From: Fistulifera solaris
Taxonomy: Eukaryota > Bacillariophyta > Bacillariophyceae > Naviculales > Stauroneidaceae
DNA length: 64,000 nucleotides
Direction of reading: 5' to 3'
Assembly: GCA_030295235.1 (NCBI GenBank)
Contig: AP026155.1
Span: 310,001-374,000, forward strand
The first letter of the stretch is position 1, and the number at the start of each line of letters is the position of its first letter. This document shows positions 35,075-46,545 of the stretch, in pieces. Below the pieces are notes generated by a model. The model made no database searches. It was not told the origin of the DNA and saw only the letters and a list, made by a program, of their open reading frames with translations. A program made the translations under genes and the position numbers.

Positions 35075-37125
35075 TTAATCGTCCAGTGTCAAATTATCAA
35101 TATTTTCCGAAAGATCTGTCAATTCCGACATGAGCGACAAATTGCTGCACAAGGATCGGTTCGAATTGTTCAAACTACTACTATTGCCTTTGTTCTTGTC
35201 ATCGCTCATATCCGCCGAAAGGTCCGTCGAAAAGATACCACTCGAAATCCCCGTCACCATCGATTGTCCGCTTTTTGCCGTCTTTGAAGAAACAAACGAC
35301 ATGCCCGAAACGTTCCGACCGACCCCCGCGATTCCCGCATATTCTTTTCGCGTTCCTTTTCCCAATCATCTTCGAGATCCGAATTGTTGTCATCACCATC
35401 ATCATCATCATCATTATTATTATCATCGTCCTCATTGCCTTGATTGTTTTCCAAATACTGCTGCAACTGCTTGCGGTATTCTTCAATCGTAATTTCACCA
35501 CCCGCGTCGATATCGGTCCCAATCGACATGAGCGAAGCGGCCGTGGTGGTGCGATCGGGAACCTGACGTTCCGTCTTGAGTGCCGTCGTCGTTGAAGTGG
35601 ATGGGGTCTTTTTCCTTCGTCGTGGTTCTTTGCTGGTCGTTTCGGTGGTCGTTTCTTTGGGGCGATGGGGAGTCGCGATGCGCATCGAAAACAAAGGATC
35701 GCTTTGCACAGAATACGGTTCCGGTTCCTCTTCAAATAAAGATTTGGCGGTCACCGCGTGTTGCTGCTGCTGTTGTTGTTGTTGTTGTGGTGCTGGTGGT
35801 CCGGGAATTATTTGTCCCGGATTGGGCATATGGGATGGTACCATCATCATTTGGGGTTGCATGGATTGTGGCATTGGCTGTCCGATCCGCGCCATCAATT
35901 GCGGCTGTTGAAATGGCATCTGTTGCATCGAAAGCACTTGTTGTTGTTGTTGTTGTTGTTGTGATGGTGGAGCCGACTGTATGACAAAATGGGTTTGTCC
36001 TGGCTGCATCATCATTTGCGGATGATGAAACTCCTGAGAAACGACCGTTTTTGGAGTCACTTCCCCGTTTTGGACAACATGGTATCGACCAGGTGGCATT
36101 TGCAGTATATTTCCGTTTCCACTCAAGTAAACGGTGGCACCATTGGGAGAAGGTATTCCGTGTCCTAAGGACATGGATCGTTGCTGCTGTAATGGAGGTC
36201 CAAGTCCGATCGACATGGAACCTGGTTGCACGTAGGCAGTAGAATTTGGAGTAACCATGACCAGTGATTGCTGCTGCTGCGGTTCCGGCAAGGAGTTCCG
36301 TCGCAAGGTTGCCATGCCGTCCATGGAATACTGCTGTTGGGGCAGCATCTGCTGCATCATCACCATTTCCCCACCCACCATGGAACCCACCATCTGCGCC
36401 GGATAATGCTCTTGTCGTTGTTGTTGCATCTGCAGTTGATGCTGCACCATGGAAACTCCCTTTTCTGTAATGGCATCTTGCTGTTCCCGCAGTTGCTTGA
36501 TGTACGGCAACACATCCGGTGTCCGTTCTCGTAAACACTGCGAGGCCTTTTCTCGGGCTTTTTTATCGGCGACTTCGTACCATACATTCTCGGGTGCTTT
36601 GATCGACCCCTTTTTCGTTTCGTCTTTTCGGGCCAAGAACCGTCCCGGCGGTGTCATTTTCTTCCACAATTCGACGACATCGCGGGCGACTTTGGGTTTG
36701 TCGACTTTGCTGCAAGCCAAATACCGGATCTTGTGTTCGTTAACGAGTTGACGGAATTTAATGTTGCCGCTGTGATTGTTGGTTCCGCCGCCTCTGTAAC
36801 GAAGTCATGAATGAATTAAGAGAGAAAGCGACGGGTTAAAACAGTTGAGTGTAGGTAAAAGAGTCAAAGAAAAATAGCGTGAGCGATTGTTGCAGTGCAA
36901 AAGGAGAAAAAAGAAGCTTCAAATATTTGTCGTTTCTCTTTCCTCTGCAACCCCTTTCTCGTCAGTGACGTACCTCCCGAGCAATACATCATGAGACGTG
37001 GGAGCAAGAATGGCGTCTCCGTGCAATTCGAGCTCGTCTTCGGAATTACCATTGGATAAATCCGGAGACAACGGGCGGCTCGTCATCTTTCGTTGCGAGT
37101 TGGCAACTTCAATTTGCACGGACAT
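35075..37125 (-). CDS. DUF6824-domain Gln-rich nuclear-type protein, gene 1
   Basis: This belongs to a family abundant in diatoms with the DUF6824 domain, of unknown biochemical function and suspected DNA/chromatin role. Exon 1 (36974-37125; an upstream in-frame ATG lies at 37164) encodes LAPTSHDVLLGR. Exon 2 (35075-36793) continues GGGTNNHSGNIKFRQLVNEH, KVDKPKVARDVVELWKKM and PPGRFLARK, ending QCLRERTPDVLPYIKQL. The junction LLGR|GGGTNN restores the family motif exactly. The long middle is Gln/Met/Pro-rich, like transcriptional activation domains. The C-terminus ends in the family-like FSTDLSADMSDD and NLSLMSELTDL. That end is out of frame unless the C5 run at 35323-35327 has one more base. 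It is head-to-head with gene 2. Confidence 0.85.
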
Positions 37126-39200
37126 GGGAAGGAAAGGCTCTTTTCTCCTTTCTCTATCAACCAAGGGAGAAAGTCGGCTTTTGCTCTAGGAAATTATGGA
37201 AAGAGAGAATGAGGAACCAATGAGATCAATGACAATACAATGAATTATTATCCAGGCGCACTCTCATAACATGGTCTGGTCGCACAGAAAAGACGGTCAT
37301 TCTATTCTCTCCGCTGGAAAAGCTGCAAAAAGGCTGCATCAGAAAGAGTACGCAGCATCCGCGTCGACTTCTCAGTCTACTCTTTCGCTAATACTGGAGT
37401 TCCGGTGCGGTGGACTTTTTGGCCATGGATTTTCGTTGGGCGTTGCTTTGCGTACTACGTAAGCGGAGGGACTTCGGACATTATACTATCGCATAACCTG
37501 TAGAGTGGAGAGGCGAAAGATGCACTGACGCGAATAAACTATGGGGGCAACAACTCAATGGTCTAGTCAAGTCAGTGTGCTGTCGATCATGGTAATCCTA
37601 TTTCTCGCATCTAAATACTAGAGTTACTGTGCTTCCTCCGTGATCTGGTCCTGCGAACTTATGGATGGGAGAACGATTATTTCAAAATAAACACGCGTCT
37701 AAGCTTTAAGCAGCTGTGTAAAAGGCGATCTTTATTCTCACTCGGCTTATCAATGTGATTACACCCGTCTCCCTTCTCGGTAGATCGTTAGATGATGATT
37801 CCTCAACATTAGGATGATACACTGAACAACCAGACTCGAATTGCATTTCCTAGTCTAGTCGAGCGCCTTTCTTTTTTTATAATTTTTCCAGTTTTCCATA
37901 TTTCGTCTGGCGTTCCGTCCCAGCGCGTTGTACAATAAGGTTTTGAATAGTAATGTGTTAGAGGGGTCAGTCCTGTATCCAGATTGAATCGCGCACGGAG
38001 AAAAAAAGAGCCTGTTGCACAGAAGAAGGGAAAAGCACCATGCACAGAAGAAGCTTTTCCACTTCTCTGGTCAACGCAGTACAGAGCCGAGTGTTCCCTA
38101 TGGGACCGTGGCAGTGACGCACAACGTCACCGACTCATCTGATTCTTGCTTCGTAAGTTCGTAGTCGTAGCTCCTGGGACGATGGGAGAAGGAGGAAGTA
38201 GTGGAGAACTACAGAACTACTGGTACGCTCTACAGCCAACAGCAAGCTCTACGATTTTCGCTCTTCGCTCTTCGTAATCCGCGATATTCCACATGATAAG
38301 GCCCTCGCAAAAAACTACTCCGTACATTCAAAGATCAAAGGTACCAGTAACAAGCAACAATTGATGAAAATGAACAAAAGAAAAAATCAGTCCGAATGTC
38401 AAAATTGCATTCTGACATCAGGAAATTAGGGAATAAGGAATAAAATTAATTCATTGAAATTTTTGTGACAAAAAATTGATTCAAATTTAGATTTTCTGGA
38501 CGGTTTCACTCGAGTTTCAACTTTCAACGCACGCCGCGCGCGACGTCTATGTGCTTGTCTACCAGTACTGGTAGTTGATCGTTCTGGAAATAGGAAATAG
38601 GGCTACATTACGTATCGTGTCTTAAAGTCCACAATAATTGACTCAGCGACAGTGCGACAGTTGTTCTCTTCTGCGTTTCGGATTAGTAGATAGTAGAAAG
38701 TAGTTCTTCTTTGCTTTTGGTTTCTTCCAAGAAAGAATGTAAGGTTACCCAATACCTAATACGCACGATTCACGATTTGCATGAAGTACCACGTATCAGA
38801 CATAATTATTTTAAAAAGTTCCAACTGGATTGATTGCGGTTCAAGATATGCAATATGCACAAGAAGTAGTCATTCGTTTTAACGTTGCCACGTTAAATCG
38901 TAAATCGTGTGTGTCTTATGTGTGTCTGGTACTGAAAGGTGTCTGAGTGCTTTCGAGATTCAAGTAATCTAGATTCCCTAATCTAAAGGACTTGGCGCCA
39001 TTGTCAGTAGTAAGAGTAGTAGCGGAAGCTTGAATACTTGGGCGGCGAGGTGACGTTCGCTCGGATCTCGGATTGCGGGTTTGCAAATGAATAGGCCTTT
39101 TGATGGCAACCAAACCCCGCAGCTTTCTCAACGATCGATCATAAACAATTTGGGCAGCCGTTTTCTCTGTGTTTGCCTTTGTTTTACGTTTCCCGAAGAC
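37126..39200. promoter_or_regulatory. Two-kilobase divergent spacer between the DUF6824 genes
   Basis: I see no supported gene or RNA. TGACGC (38115-38120) and ACGTCA (38124-38129) lie close together near its middle. A perfect 14-base palindrome, TACCAGTACTGGTA, is at 38560-38573. It probably carries the promoters and leaders of both genes. Confidence 0.5.
38560..38573. repeat. Perfect 14-base palindrome
   Basis: TACCAGTACTGGTA equals its own reverse complement. Related ACCAGTA/ACCAGGTA words recur in other spacers (25912, 31240, 34787, 63875). Confidence 0.8.
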
Positions 39201-40003
39201 ATGCTCGATTCCAACAACATTCTGTTTCCCAAGGACACGCAAGACGCCATGGCCGACCGCGGAATGAAATCACAGAGCCAACCTCGTCGCGGTTTCATTG
39301 TCGAAGGCCGCGTATTGAACGGAACGCGTCCGGACGCTCCTCTCGGAGAACACGACGTGATCTTGGGACGCGGCTTGGGAACGTACAATCACGTTGGGAA
39401 CGTCCAGTTCCGCAAGCTTGTGAACAAACACAAAATGCGTTATTTGGCGTCTTCCAAGGTCGACAAACCCAAGGTCGCCCGTGAATTGGTTCACATGTGG
39501 AAGCAACTCGATCCACCGGGACGCTTTTTGCAGCGCGCGGATGAAAGCAATTTGGGCTGGATCGAAGTTTGTGACAAGAAAGCGCAAGAGAAGGCCTCGC
39601 AGTGCTTGCGCGAACGGACTCCGGACGTCCTGCCGTACTACAAAATGATCCGTGACAACAAACGTCGCGAATCATCCGCGGACTCTCCTCGCGAAAATCC
39701 TTCGGCACCGACCAAGAAGCGAATGAGACTGGATATGGAGGCCGCCGCCAGTGGATTGGCGCGATTGGGTTCTCCCGTGCCGGCGAGCAATATCGCAAAC
39801 ACGGTGTCATTGAGTGCGCTCACTGAGTTCCAGGCGTACTCGGATGCGGCCAATCTTTGTTGAAACATGAGATTGAACGAAAGGTGGCACTTCGACGTCT
39901 TCTGTTACAACAGCTTCACGCTCCTCCTGTGCATAATTTTTCGCTGGAACGCATGTTAGCTTCGGTCAACTCGAATCCCCTTCATTTTGGACGCTGGTTA
40001 TAG
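39201..40003 (+). CDS. DUF6824-domain protein, gene 2
   Basis: This shorter relative of gene 1 has about 267 residues. The ATG at 39201 (MLDSNNILFPKD) is the best start, though a splice acceptor-like sequence lies just upstream and an in-frame extension reaches 39081. The domain reads GEHDVILGRGLGTYNHVGN, VQFRKLVNKHKMRYLAS, KPKVARELVHMWKQLDPPGR and KASQCLRERTPDVLPYYKMI. It lacks the Gln-rich middle. The basic PTKKRMRL could be a nuclear signal. A break at TTT 39856-39858 would end it at 39863. One more T extends it by a helical tail (KHEIERKVALRRLLLQQLHA) to a stop at 40001-40003. Function unknown. Confidence 0.85.
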
Positions 40004-40268
40004 TCACCTTTGGTTAAACAGTTTTTCATAGAAGCATAACAGAATGAACGAATTTCAACATTATAGTCCTTGTCTTAGTCATTAACTTGAGCTTCCAGGC
40101 GATGCTCGCGTATTTGTTCATCTGTGGCGTATCCCATAAGCCAATCGAATTGTTCAAGCGTCAAACAATTGCATAGTAAAACAAAGCCATAAATGCGGTT
40201 CTAATATAACATTTAACAAAATAAAGGATAACAACAAATGTGAGCGCAAATAGTGTATATACATGCTC

Positions 40269-41647
40269 TCATTTGGAATATTTGCGGAAAAATTCACGAA
40301 AGGTTTCAAGAGAAGCCTTGAGATCGAGTTGACAAAAGCGCCCTCCCGAACGCGGCCTTCAAAGGCGGAACGATGTTCTTCTTCGAGATGATACCGAAGT
40401 TCGGGGTCTGCCGTCGGCCAAATGAGTTCCTTTTCCATGCGCAAGGATTGATCGTATAAAAGTTGCAATTGTTGTTCCGTGGGGCAATACAAGGACCACT
40501 GTTTCAATGGGCGAGCGTGATAGTATTCTTTCAGGGCTTCTCGGACTTGAGGACGACTGTATTTTGATTTGTGGATCCAACCTTTCGCGGCAGCGGCCGT
40601 CGTGATGGTGTCAAAATACAATTGATGTACTTGATCTTCGGTTCGAACGTTCATTATCGTCGAACTGGTTGCATTGGCGGCGAGCTGACAACAACTCGAT
40701 GCACTCGGCAGTACTTGACAAAAGAATTGACTCGAAACGGTGGACGTCGGATCGTGCATATTCAAGATGCGATGTGGCAAGGATGCCGCCTGTGTTGCTT
40801 GGACCAACGAATCGGTAAACGTATAATGTCGCTCCTTCCAGGCTTCGGTACTCGCCCCCAAGAGTGGCCACAGTGGATCCAACATGGCAAGTTCTCCTCG
40901 ACTGGGCCAATGTTTATCAACCAAACGCTTCCGATTTCGTTGAAAGATACTCGATGGCAACCAATCATAGAACCTTCGATAGCCAATGACCACCAAAATG
41001 TCTCGCACGTCCCGAAAAGCATCTTTCATGACTTTGGCATTCTCCGGTGTCCACCGGAGCGCCAACGGTTCATCCGACAAAATGATGTGATGATCACCCG
41101 AAAATTCGTCAATCTGCTGTTGCAACGATTTCCAACATTTTGGACGCGTCGGGCTGCATTCCGAAACGGTATTGCGTGCCTTCGCAGGGATTAAAATATC
41201 GCGCAAGGTGTCCAATGGCTGGGAGAACGATTCCGGTCCTTCCATCCATTTTCCGTCAGAACTTTGCGATGGCTTCAAATAAAAGCGTCCTCCGTACAGA
41301 TAATCATCTTCCGCCAAACAAGCCTCGAAAGAGGGTCGCGTCAAATCGACTTGCAATGTGGTGGTAGCAGTTTTTCCGGGTCCGACGTGCAATACCAGGA
41401 ATGGCTTTTCGGGAAGCGTGTCCTGTGTCGTCGCAATAGCGACTTCTTCTTCAGCGTCTTCGGGTATAGCTGCTTCTATCATTGGCTGTTCTTCGGCAGT
41501 GCTATCTTCCAACACGATTCCTACGGGTTGCAATCGATAGTTGGACAAGAGGTAATGCCCCGTGATCATGGCCACGGTAATGGTAATAGCAAAGCAATAC
41601 AACCAAAAGCGGCCAGCGACCGGCCGGTCCGTCTTGCGGCTCTTCAT
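40269..41647 (-). CDS. Sulfotransferase-like type II membrane protein
   Basis: The protein has about 459 residues. A short basic cytoplasmic end (MKSRKTDRPVAGR) precedes one membrane anchor, FWLYCFAITITVAMITGHYL, as in Golgi enzymes. The lumenal domain begins FLVLHVGPGKTATTTLQ, which resembles the 5'-phosphosulfate-binding loop of PAPS-dependent sulfotransferases. Further on, DILVVIGYRRFYDWLPSSIF occupies the place of the 3'-phosphate motif. The C-terminus is broken at four A, 40334-40337: in the next frame it reads FCQLDLKASLETFREFFRKY and stops at 40269. Without that, the frame runs to 40154 with an unlikely tail. Sulfation of secreted polysaccharide or glycoprotein is inferred; the acceptor is unknown. 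Confidence 0.72.
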
Positions 41648-42294
41648 GACTTCTCTGAAGTATTCTCTTGAATACGCTCTTCCACAAATGTACTAGGAAT
41701 GGCCTTTCAAGAAAAGGTACATGCACAACAACACAAAGAATGAATGACGAAGATGCTTACACCAAAATTTCAGCGCATCGGATGGATCGACGTTCAATGG
41801 AAGACGATGCATTTTTCAAAACATGCTGTAAACGACTCAGTACTGCAATGTACGTTTATCGTGTCTTTGGTCACCAAAAAAGCCTAAATGGAAGGATAGT
41901 TAGGAGTTCTTCGCGTATCTATTTTTGTTAATTTAGTTTCTTCATGTAAGTATTGCGGTGGGGGTGACTAATTGGAAAGATTCTATCAGTTCAATAAGTA
42001 ATGAGGATACTCGGTTTGGTCATAGTCAATAATTATATAGGCAAACCGTCATTGCAAAGGCGCTTGTCCTTCGTCCTACGAGAAAGGGGGCAAGGGGCAG
42101 TTAAGATTTTGATGAACACCATTGTGAACCTCAACGCTAGCGTAGGTGTTTCACCCTCCACCGCGTCCATCGTCCATCATCGTTTAAGGTTTGCTGGTCA
42201 ATCAAGTGCTAATGTGCAATAATCAGGAAATAGGAAACAGAATACCGCAAAGCATATGTGCAGATCAATTAAACAATGAAAATCTAATTAGTTT
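41648..42294. other. Spacer upstream of the sulfotransferase-like gene
   Basis: The 647 bases hold no supported gene. Short frames there lack recognisable content. Confidence 0.45.
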
Positions 42295-43759
42295 TTAATC
42301 TTTTAGTTCTTCGAGTTGCTGTTCTATTTCCTGGAGTCGCTTTTCTGCTGAAACTCGATACTCTCTCAAAACTTCTAATGACTCCTCTAAGCTCTGGGCT
42401 GGTGCAGCTTGTTGTTGAACCAAAATTGGTTCTTCCTTCTTCAGCTCGGGTTTCCATTCTGGATCCCATTTCACTTGACCGTCAGACTCTTCTAGCAAAT
42501 AACCCACTGGCCCCTGCATTGGTTTCAAATTATAGTCGCGCGCCGCCTTTTCGATCGCATATATGCAATCACCTAGTTTTCCCCCGGCCTCCAAAGCATC
42601 CACGAGAGCATCGTAAGCTGGTTTGTATTCGCGCATCATTAAAGTAGCTTGCAACGCACCACATCTTGCTTGATTCTTAATCGCGGCAGCATCCCATGTC
42701 GTTGTCCCTCGTTGGTTCCCATTCAGTCGACTCAAAAGGCTACCAACGCCATTTCATCACCGGCTCCTCCATCGGCACGTCCAAATTGATCGGCTTCTGC
42801 GGCAATCCCTGCCATCACTATAATGGAGTAGCGATCAATCAAGGCGCGAGTCAAGCGCTGACCGCCGCTATTGATGGCCTTGGACAATTCTGGATCAAAG
42901 AACGAAGTTCCCGCGGTCACTTGTCTTGACCCGAACCGTCGATCTTGTAAGGCCGCCCAGGCAGACAAGACGATACCTTCCACCGGGCATCCGAGTAAGT
43001 AGGCCGCAAACAAATGATTGGCTTCGTGTTTCAGAATTTTTGTTGCACACCCGGACTGAAGAGTTTGAGGTATGTTTCAAACAGAGCCCCGTTCAATAGG
43101 ATACGATCCATGGCGGCACCTAAGAGAGTGAGAAGCACCAAGGCATTGAAATCTATGCCACTGGCTAAACTCACAAAAGCCTCCACTGTCGCCGTCAAGA
43201 CACCCGCAATCCAGATCGTGTTGGTGGCTTGTGGAGTTAGTGCCTGCATCGGCAAACCGAGGATTTCTTCCATGACGGGTGGTGGTATACTGTGACTCCC
43301 TTCCGTCATGGTCGAAACAGCCCCGTAGAGTTGTAAATGATTCTGGTCGCGTAATGTTTGGTACATGGCCGTCATTTCATTGCGGGCTGCCGATTCGAGT
43401 GGAAAATCGGCTCGTAAATTTTCCGTATTTTCTTCCGCATTCCGCGTTCGCTCTTCAATAGCGGTAAATATTTTAATCCAGCGATCTTTCGTTAATGGTG
43501 TATCGGGATGCTGTCGTAGAAAAGTGACGGCTTCGCGCAGTTTGACTTGATCCAAGAGAGAATCAAATTGACTGGCATCGTTGGTGTTTTGTAAGACGAA
43601 GAGCGACGACGACGACGACGACGACGATATCCTCCTTGCACGTCCCAATGAAACGTGTTTACGCGATGGTATTGTCGAGTAAAAGTGGTTGCGACCGACA
43701 AAAGCATAGGAACTATGCAGTAGTGAGAGTGAAAAAACTATGGTCGATGAATATCGCAT
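42295..43759 (-). CDS. Plastid membrane protein with FtsH-type HExxH protease-like domain
   Basis: This resembles plant and algal plastid proteins related to the M41 peptidase half of FtsH but without an AAA+ ATPase. The leader ends SYAFVGRN, a plastid motif. Two hydrophobic segments follow ([39 protein letters not shown]). Then comes [20 protein letters not shown], which retains HExxH. Conserved stretches [37 protein letters not shown] and [15 protein letters not shown] match the family. The C-terminus is a short coiled coil. Frame breaks lie at T5 43037-43041, which is right before HEANH, and A4 42734-42737; both are repaired by one base. Whether it is an active protease or a pseudo-protease is unknown. 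Confidence 0.83.
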
Positions 43760-44434
43760 AGTGAAAGAGTGGTTGATGATAAGTTAGTGTTGTTACTTGT
43801 GCGTTTTCTGCTTTTGGACCTGTTTTTGTGCCGTCAAGAACATAGAAGAATGTCCAATTGATGTTAATGACTGCTTACTATTGTTGACGATAGCAAATAA
43901 ATGCATTCATTCGTCAACAGCAACGCATTCCTCCATTTTGATTGTCGCGAACACACGTCCGCGTCTGCGGCGTCACATTTTCTCGTTGAAACGCGTGACG
44001 TGGTTTTAGTGTTTGCTTCGTTTCTGTGTCAGTCCCGTTTTGCTACTGTATGAATGAATCATCATCATCATCGTCGTCGTCATCATCATCACGATGTTAC
44101 GATACTCATCGATCGTCAATCATTCTCGTCAAGAATCTAGTCACTTAATGCGCTCACACATTCAGATTACTCCGTGTACTGTATCTTGAAGTCACTAGAA
44201 AATTGGTATTGACAATGTTTAGTAGATCATTATTTAAGTTTACAGACCATTTTGCATGCACACCAATAGTTTGTCATCATTTCATAAACGGCAAAATGGA
44301 ATGGAAGAGATGAATAGACTTGTTTGTAGCCGTGAGAGGGCGGCATACACCTTTGTGTCAAATGAAGCGATACCTTCTGTTAGAACGTCATACGTTGGGA
44401 TCCATTGCTTTTGCTCAACGTTACGATACTTCGA
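43760..44434. promoter_or_regulatory. Spacer upstream of the HExxH plastid gene
   Basis: The 675 bases contain no supported gene. GCGTCA (43969-43974) and TGACGT (43996-44001) lie about 210-240 bases upstream of the HExxH gene. An ATC/GTC trinucleotide tract is at about 44057-44092. Confidence 0.5.
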
Positions 44435-45106
44435 TCAGTCTGGCACGAGCTTGAGCGTTTTCTTCCATATATGATCGATATTCTTCATAAAAGCTTCCCA
44501 ATTTTCGCGTTTCAAACATTCCTCTAAAGTGTCTTGTAGCTTGCGGCGAAAATATGGTCCTCCTCCCGGAAAGGATGCCACACAGTGCGATCCACGATAA
44601 ATTTGCAAAAACGGAAAACTGGTGACTCCCAAGGACCGCAATTGGTCGCTGGAAAAATCTTCCGTCGCTTCCAACCGAACAAATTGAATATGCTCGTAGG
44701 TTTTACTCAATTGCTTGAACGGAATACTCATGCGCTGACAAGTTTTACAATAATGTGCATGGAATTTGACGACAGTTAGTTGATTTTCGTCGTCGTCGCG
44801 TGGGGCGTCAATCGTTCGGCAAAACGAGTCTCGCGTGTGAAGACTCCAGACGGTCCCGGTCGTGAATTCTTTTTCTTTCAATGGATTTCTGTGCAAGTCG
44901 TCCCATTTGACGAGCGGTGTGCGCGTCGGTGACTCCACATTGTCAAAGGATACAGCGGTCAAATTAGTTCCGATGACCAATGTGGCGGCGAGTGAAGTAG
45001 TAATGGTCCTTCTTCGGGTTGGTGATGTTGTTGTTGTTGTTGTTGCGAGCCATGAGACTACGTCAGGAATCAGCCAGCCCAGTAATACAATGCGAGCAAC
45101 AATCAT
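44435..45106 (-). CDS. Thioredoxin-like protein with secretory or plastid leader
   Basis: The 223-residue product begins with a signal peptide, MIVARIVLLGWLIPDVVSWL, followed by a Thr/Arg-rich transit-like stretch. The thioredoxin fold follows: QLTVVKFHAHYCKTCQRMS holds the redox CxxC (CKTC), and VTSFPFLQIYRGSHCV holds the cis-proline. The active-site CKTC differs from the CGPC of classical thioredoxins, so a specialised disulfide or plastid role is likely (inference). A C-terminal helix ends the protein. Single exon, no frame break. Confidence 0.82.
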   Translation of the reverse strand: MIVARIVLLGWLIPDVVSWLATTTTTTSPTRRRTITTSLAATLVIGTNLTAVSFDNVESPTRTPLVKWDDLHRNPLKEKEFTTGTVWSLHTRDSFCRTIDAPRDDDENQLTVVKFHAHYCKTCQRMSIPFKQLSKTYEHIQFVRLEATEDFSSDQLRSLGVTSFPFLQIYRGSHCVASFPGGGPYFRRKLQDTLEECLKRENWEAFMKNIDHIWKKTLKLVPD

Positions 45107-45693
45107 TGTTGATTGTTGACTTCTTTGTCACTCTTCTCTGTGTGCAGTAACTATTAGTTCGTAGTCAAGGGCGCAATAATACGACGAATGTGAAGAATGC
45201 GTTCGAAATTGCGGACACGCTTTCATCGGCCAGTTATGATTGGCGATGGCGGCAACAAAATCTCGCGGACGTCGGCTTTTCTCGTCGGATTCTTGTTCCT
45301 CGGCAGAATGCGTGCTCCAAATACAATAATTTGTTCTACAATAAAAACTCTTATGTTGTCGCTCCGCATCAAATTGTTTAGAAGATACAACTGTGGAAGA
45401 ACTACCAGGGTACTTGAAAGAGGATATTCGTTGTGTCCCGACAACTTCGTGTCTCGAGTCTCGAGTAGATTGTGACACAGACGACGAGTGACAGTGACAC
45501 GCAATAACGACAAACGAGACACGAGACACCTCATCATCCGACAAGATGCGAGAAAAGATAACGACGATTCATTCGATGATTCAACCAAAACAAGGACGAA
45601 AATAGAAGAGGTTGTAACCTAAAAGAACGTCACTGCTCTATAAGAAGCGCTTAGTAGAATACAGTTTAAAGAAAGAGAGAAGAATTCCTCATA
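45107..45693. promoter_or_regulatory. Divergent spacer, thioredoxin-like / lumen protein
   Basis: The 587 bases lie between two outward-reading genes. Overlapping frames on both strands (e.g. 45223-45588) lack recognisable content and are not called. Confidence 0.45.
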
Positions 45694-46399
45694 ATGAAAG
45701 TGACACCGTTCCATGTTGCCTTGCTCAGCGGTTCCTCCGTGACATCGTTTGTACTCCACAACAACCCGGTTGCCCCAACGACTCTGTCGGCGTCCCGTCG
45801 AGACTTTATCACGACAGCTTCTTCACTACTTGTAGTAGGAGGAGTCGTCATGCATCCTCCTGTACCCGCAAATGCCGAATTGGATTTTGATCGGGTCCAA
45901 GATTTGCTCAAGGACACTCCGGCCGGTGCGGAGATTTACAAGCCCGCTCCGAAACGACCTACTTATTTGGCAGAACCCACGGAAGAATTCCGACAAAATG
46001 AAAAGAAAGCGAGTGATTTCAAACGGGAACAACTGAAAGTGAAAGGTCAATTCACGGCCTTGTTGCAAAAATTGCAAGACGATCCGAACGATGAAACAAC
46101 CTTGGCGAATGATTTGGACGAATTGCGTCGTTTGGTTCGTAAAGGAGGCGGTTTGCCTTTAGGGATTACCAAAGATGAAGTCGTGAAGCAAGTGCGTCGT
46201 CGTAAGGCCCGGAAGTTCTGGCCCGTGAATGTGGAAATTGCGTAAGTTCCGTCCGTATGATGGTGGAAGCAGCGAAAGGAAAGCATTCTCATTCTTTATC
46301 CTTTTTTACAGGTACCAGGATTTGCTAGCGGAAATTGCTTATCAACAGAGCCCTAACACGGACCCAGGAAGTGCCATGGGTGGGAAAACGTTCATTTAG
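45694..46399 (+). CDS. Thylakoid lumen protein with Tat-type targeting
   Basis: Exons 45694-46241 and 46312-46399 join in frame (VEIA|YQDLLAEIAYQQ) to give about 211 residues. The leader has an ER-type signal with SFVLHN near the plastid cleavage site. It is followed by ASRRDFITTASSLLVVGGVV and a PANAEL cleavage site. A twin arginine before a hydrophobic core and an A-x-A site indicate thylakoid Tat export. The mature protein is helical and charged (RVQDLLKDTPAGAEIYKP, FTALLQKLQDDPNDETT). It ends PNTDPGSAMGGKTFI. This looks like small extrinsic photosystem II proteins of the PsbQ/Psb31 kind, but I cannot confirm which. No frame break. Confidence 0.75.
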
Positions 46400-46545
46400 A
46401 TGCTAGTACTTTGTAGTAATGAATTAAAAAGCTTGGCTAGGCTAGACGACTATAAAGGTGAAAAGTGCTGATTTGAGCAGCCTGGTAGCTTTTGAGGAAG
46501 TTCCTGTTACATTTTCAGCTATAGCTTGCCTAAATAGGGTTCTCG

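Noticed and set aside
37126-39200. tRNA or other structured RNA genes in the long spacers
   Set aside because: I looked for cloverleaf motifs by eye here and in 28.4-29.9 kb and saw none; a covariance-model scan would settle it.
40154-40268. C-terminal 38 codons of the long sulfotransferase frame
   Set aside because: The alternative frame after the A4 run gives a coherent helical end (LETFREFFRKY) and a stop at 40269; the long tail looks like translated 3' UTR.
45128-45588. Two overlapping frames of 121-138 codons in the 45-kb spacer
   Set aside because: No domain, no conserved pattern and both strands equally open; consistent with chance.
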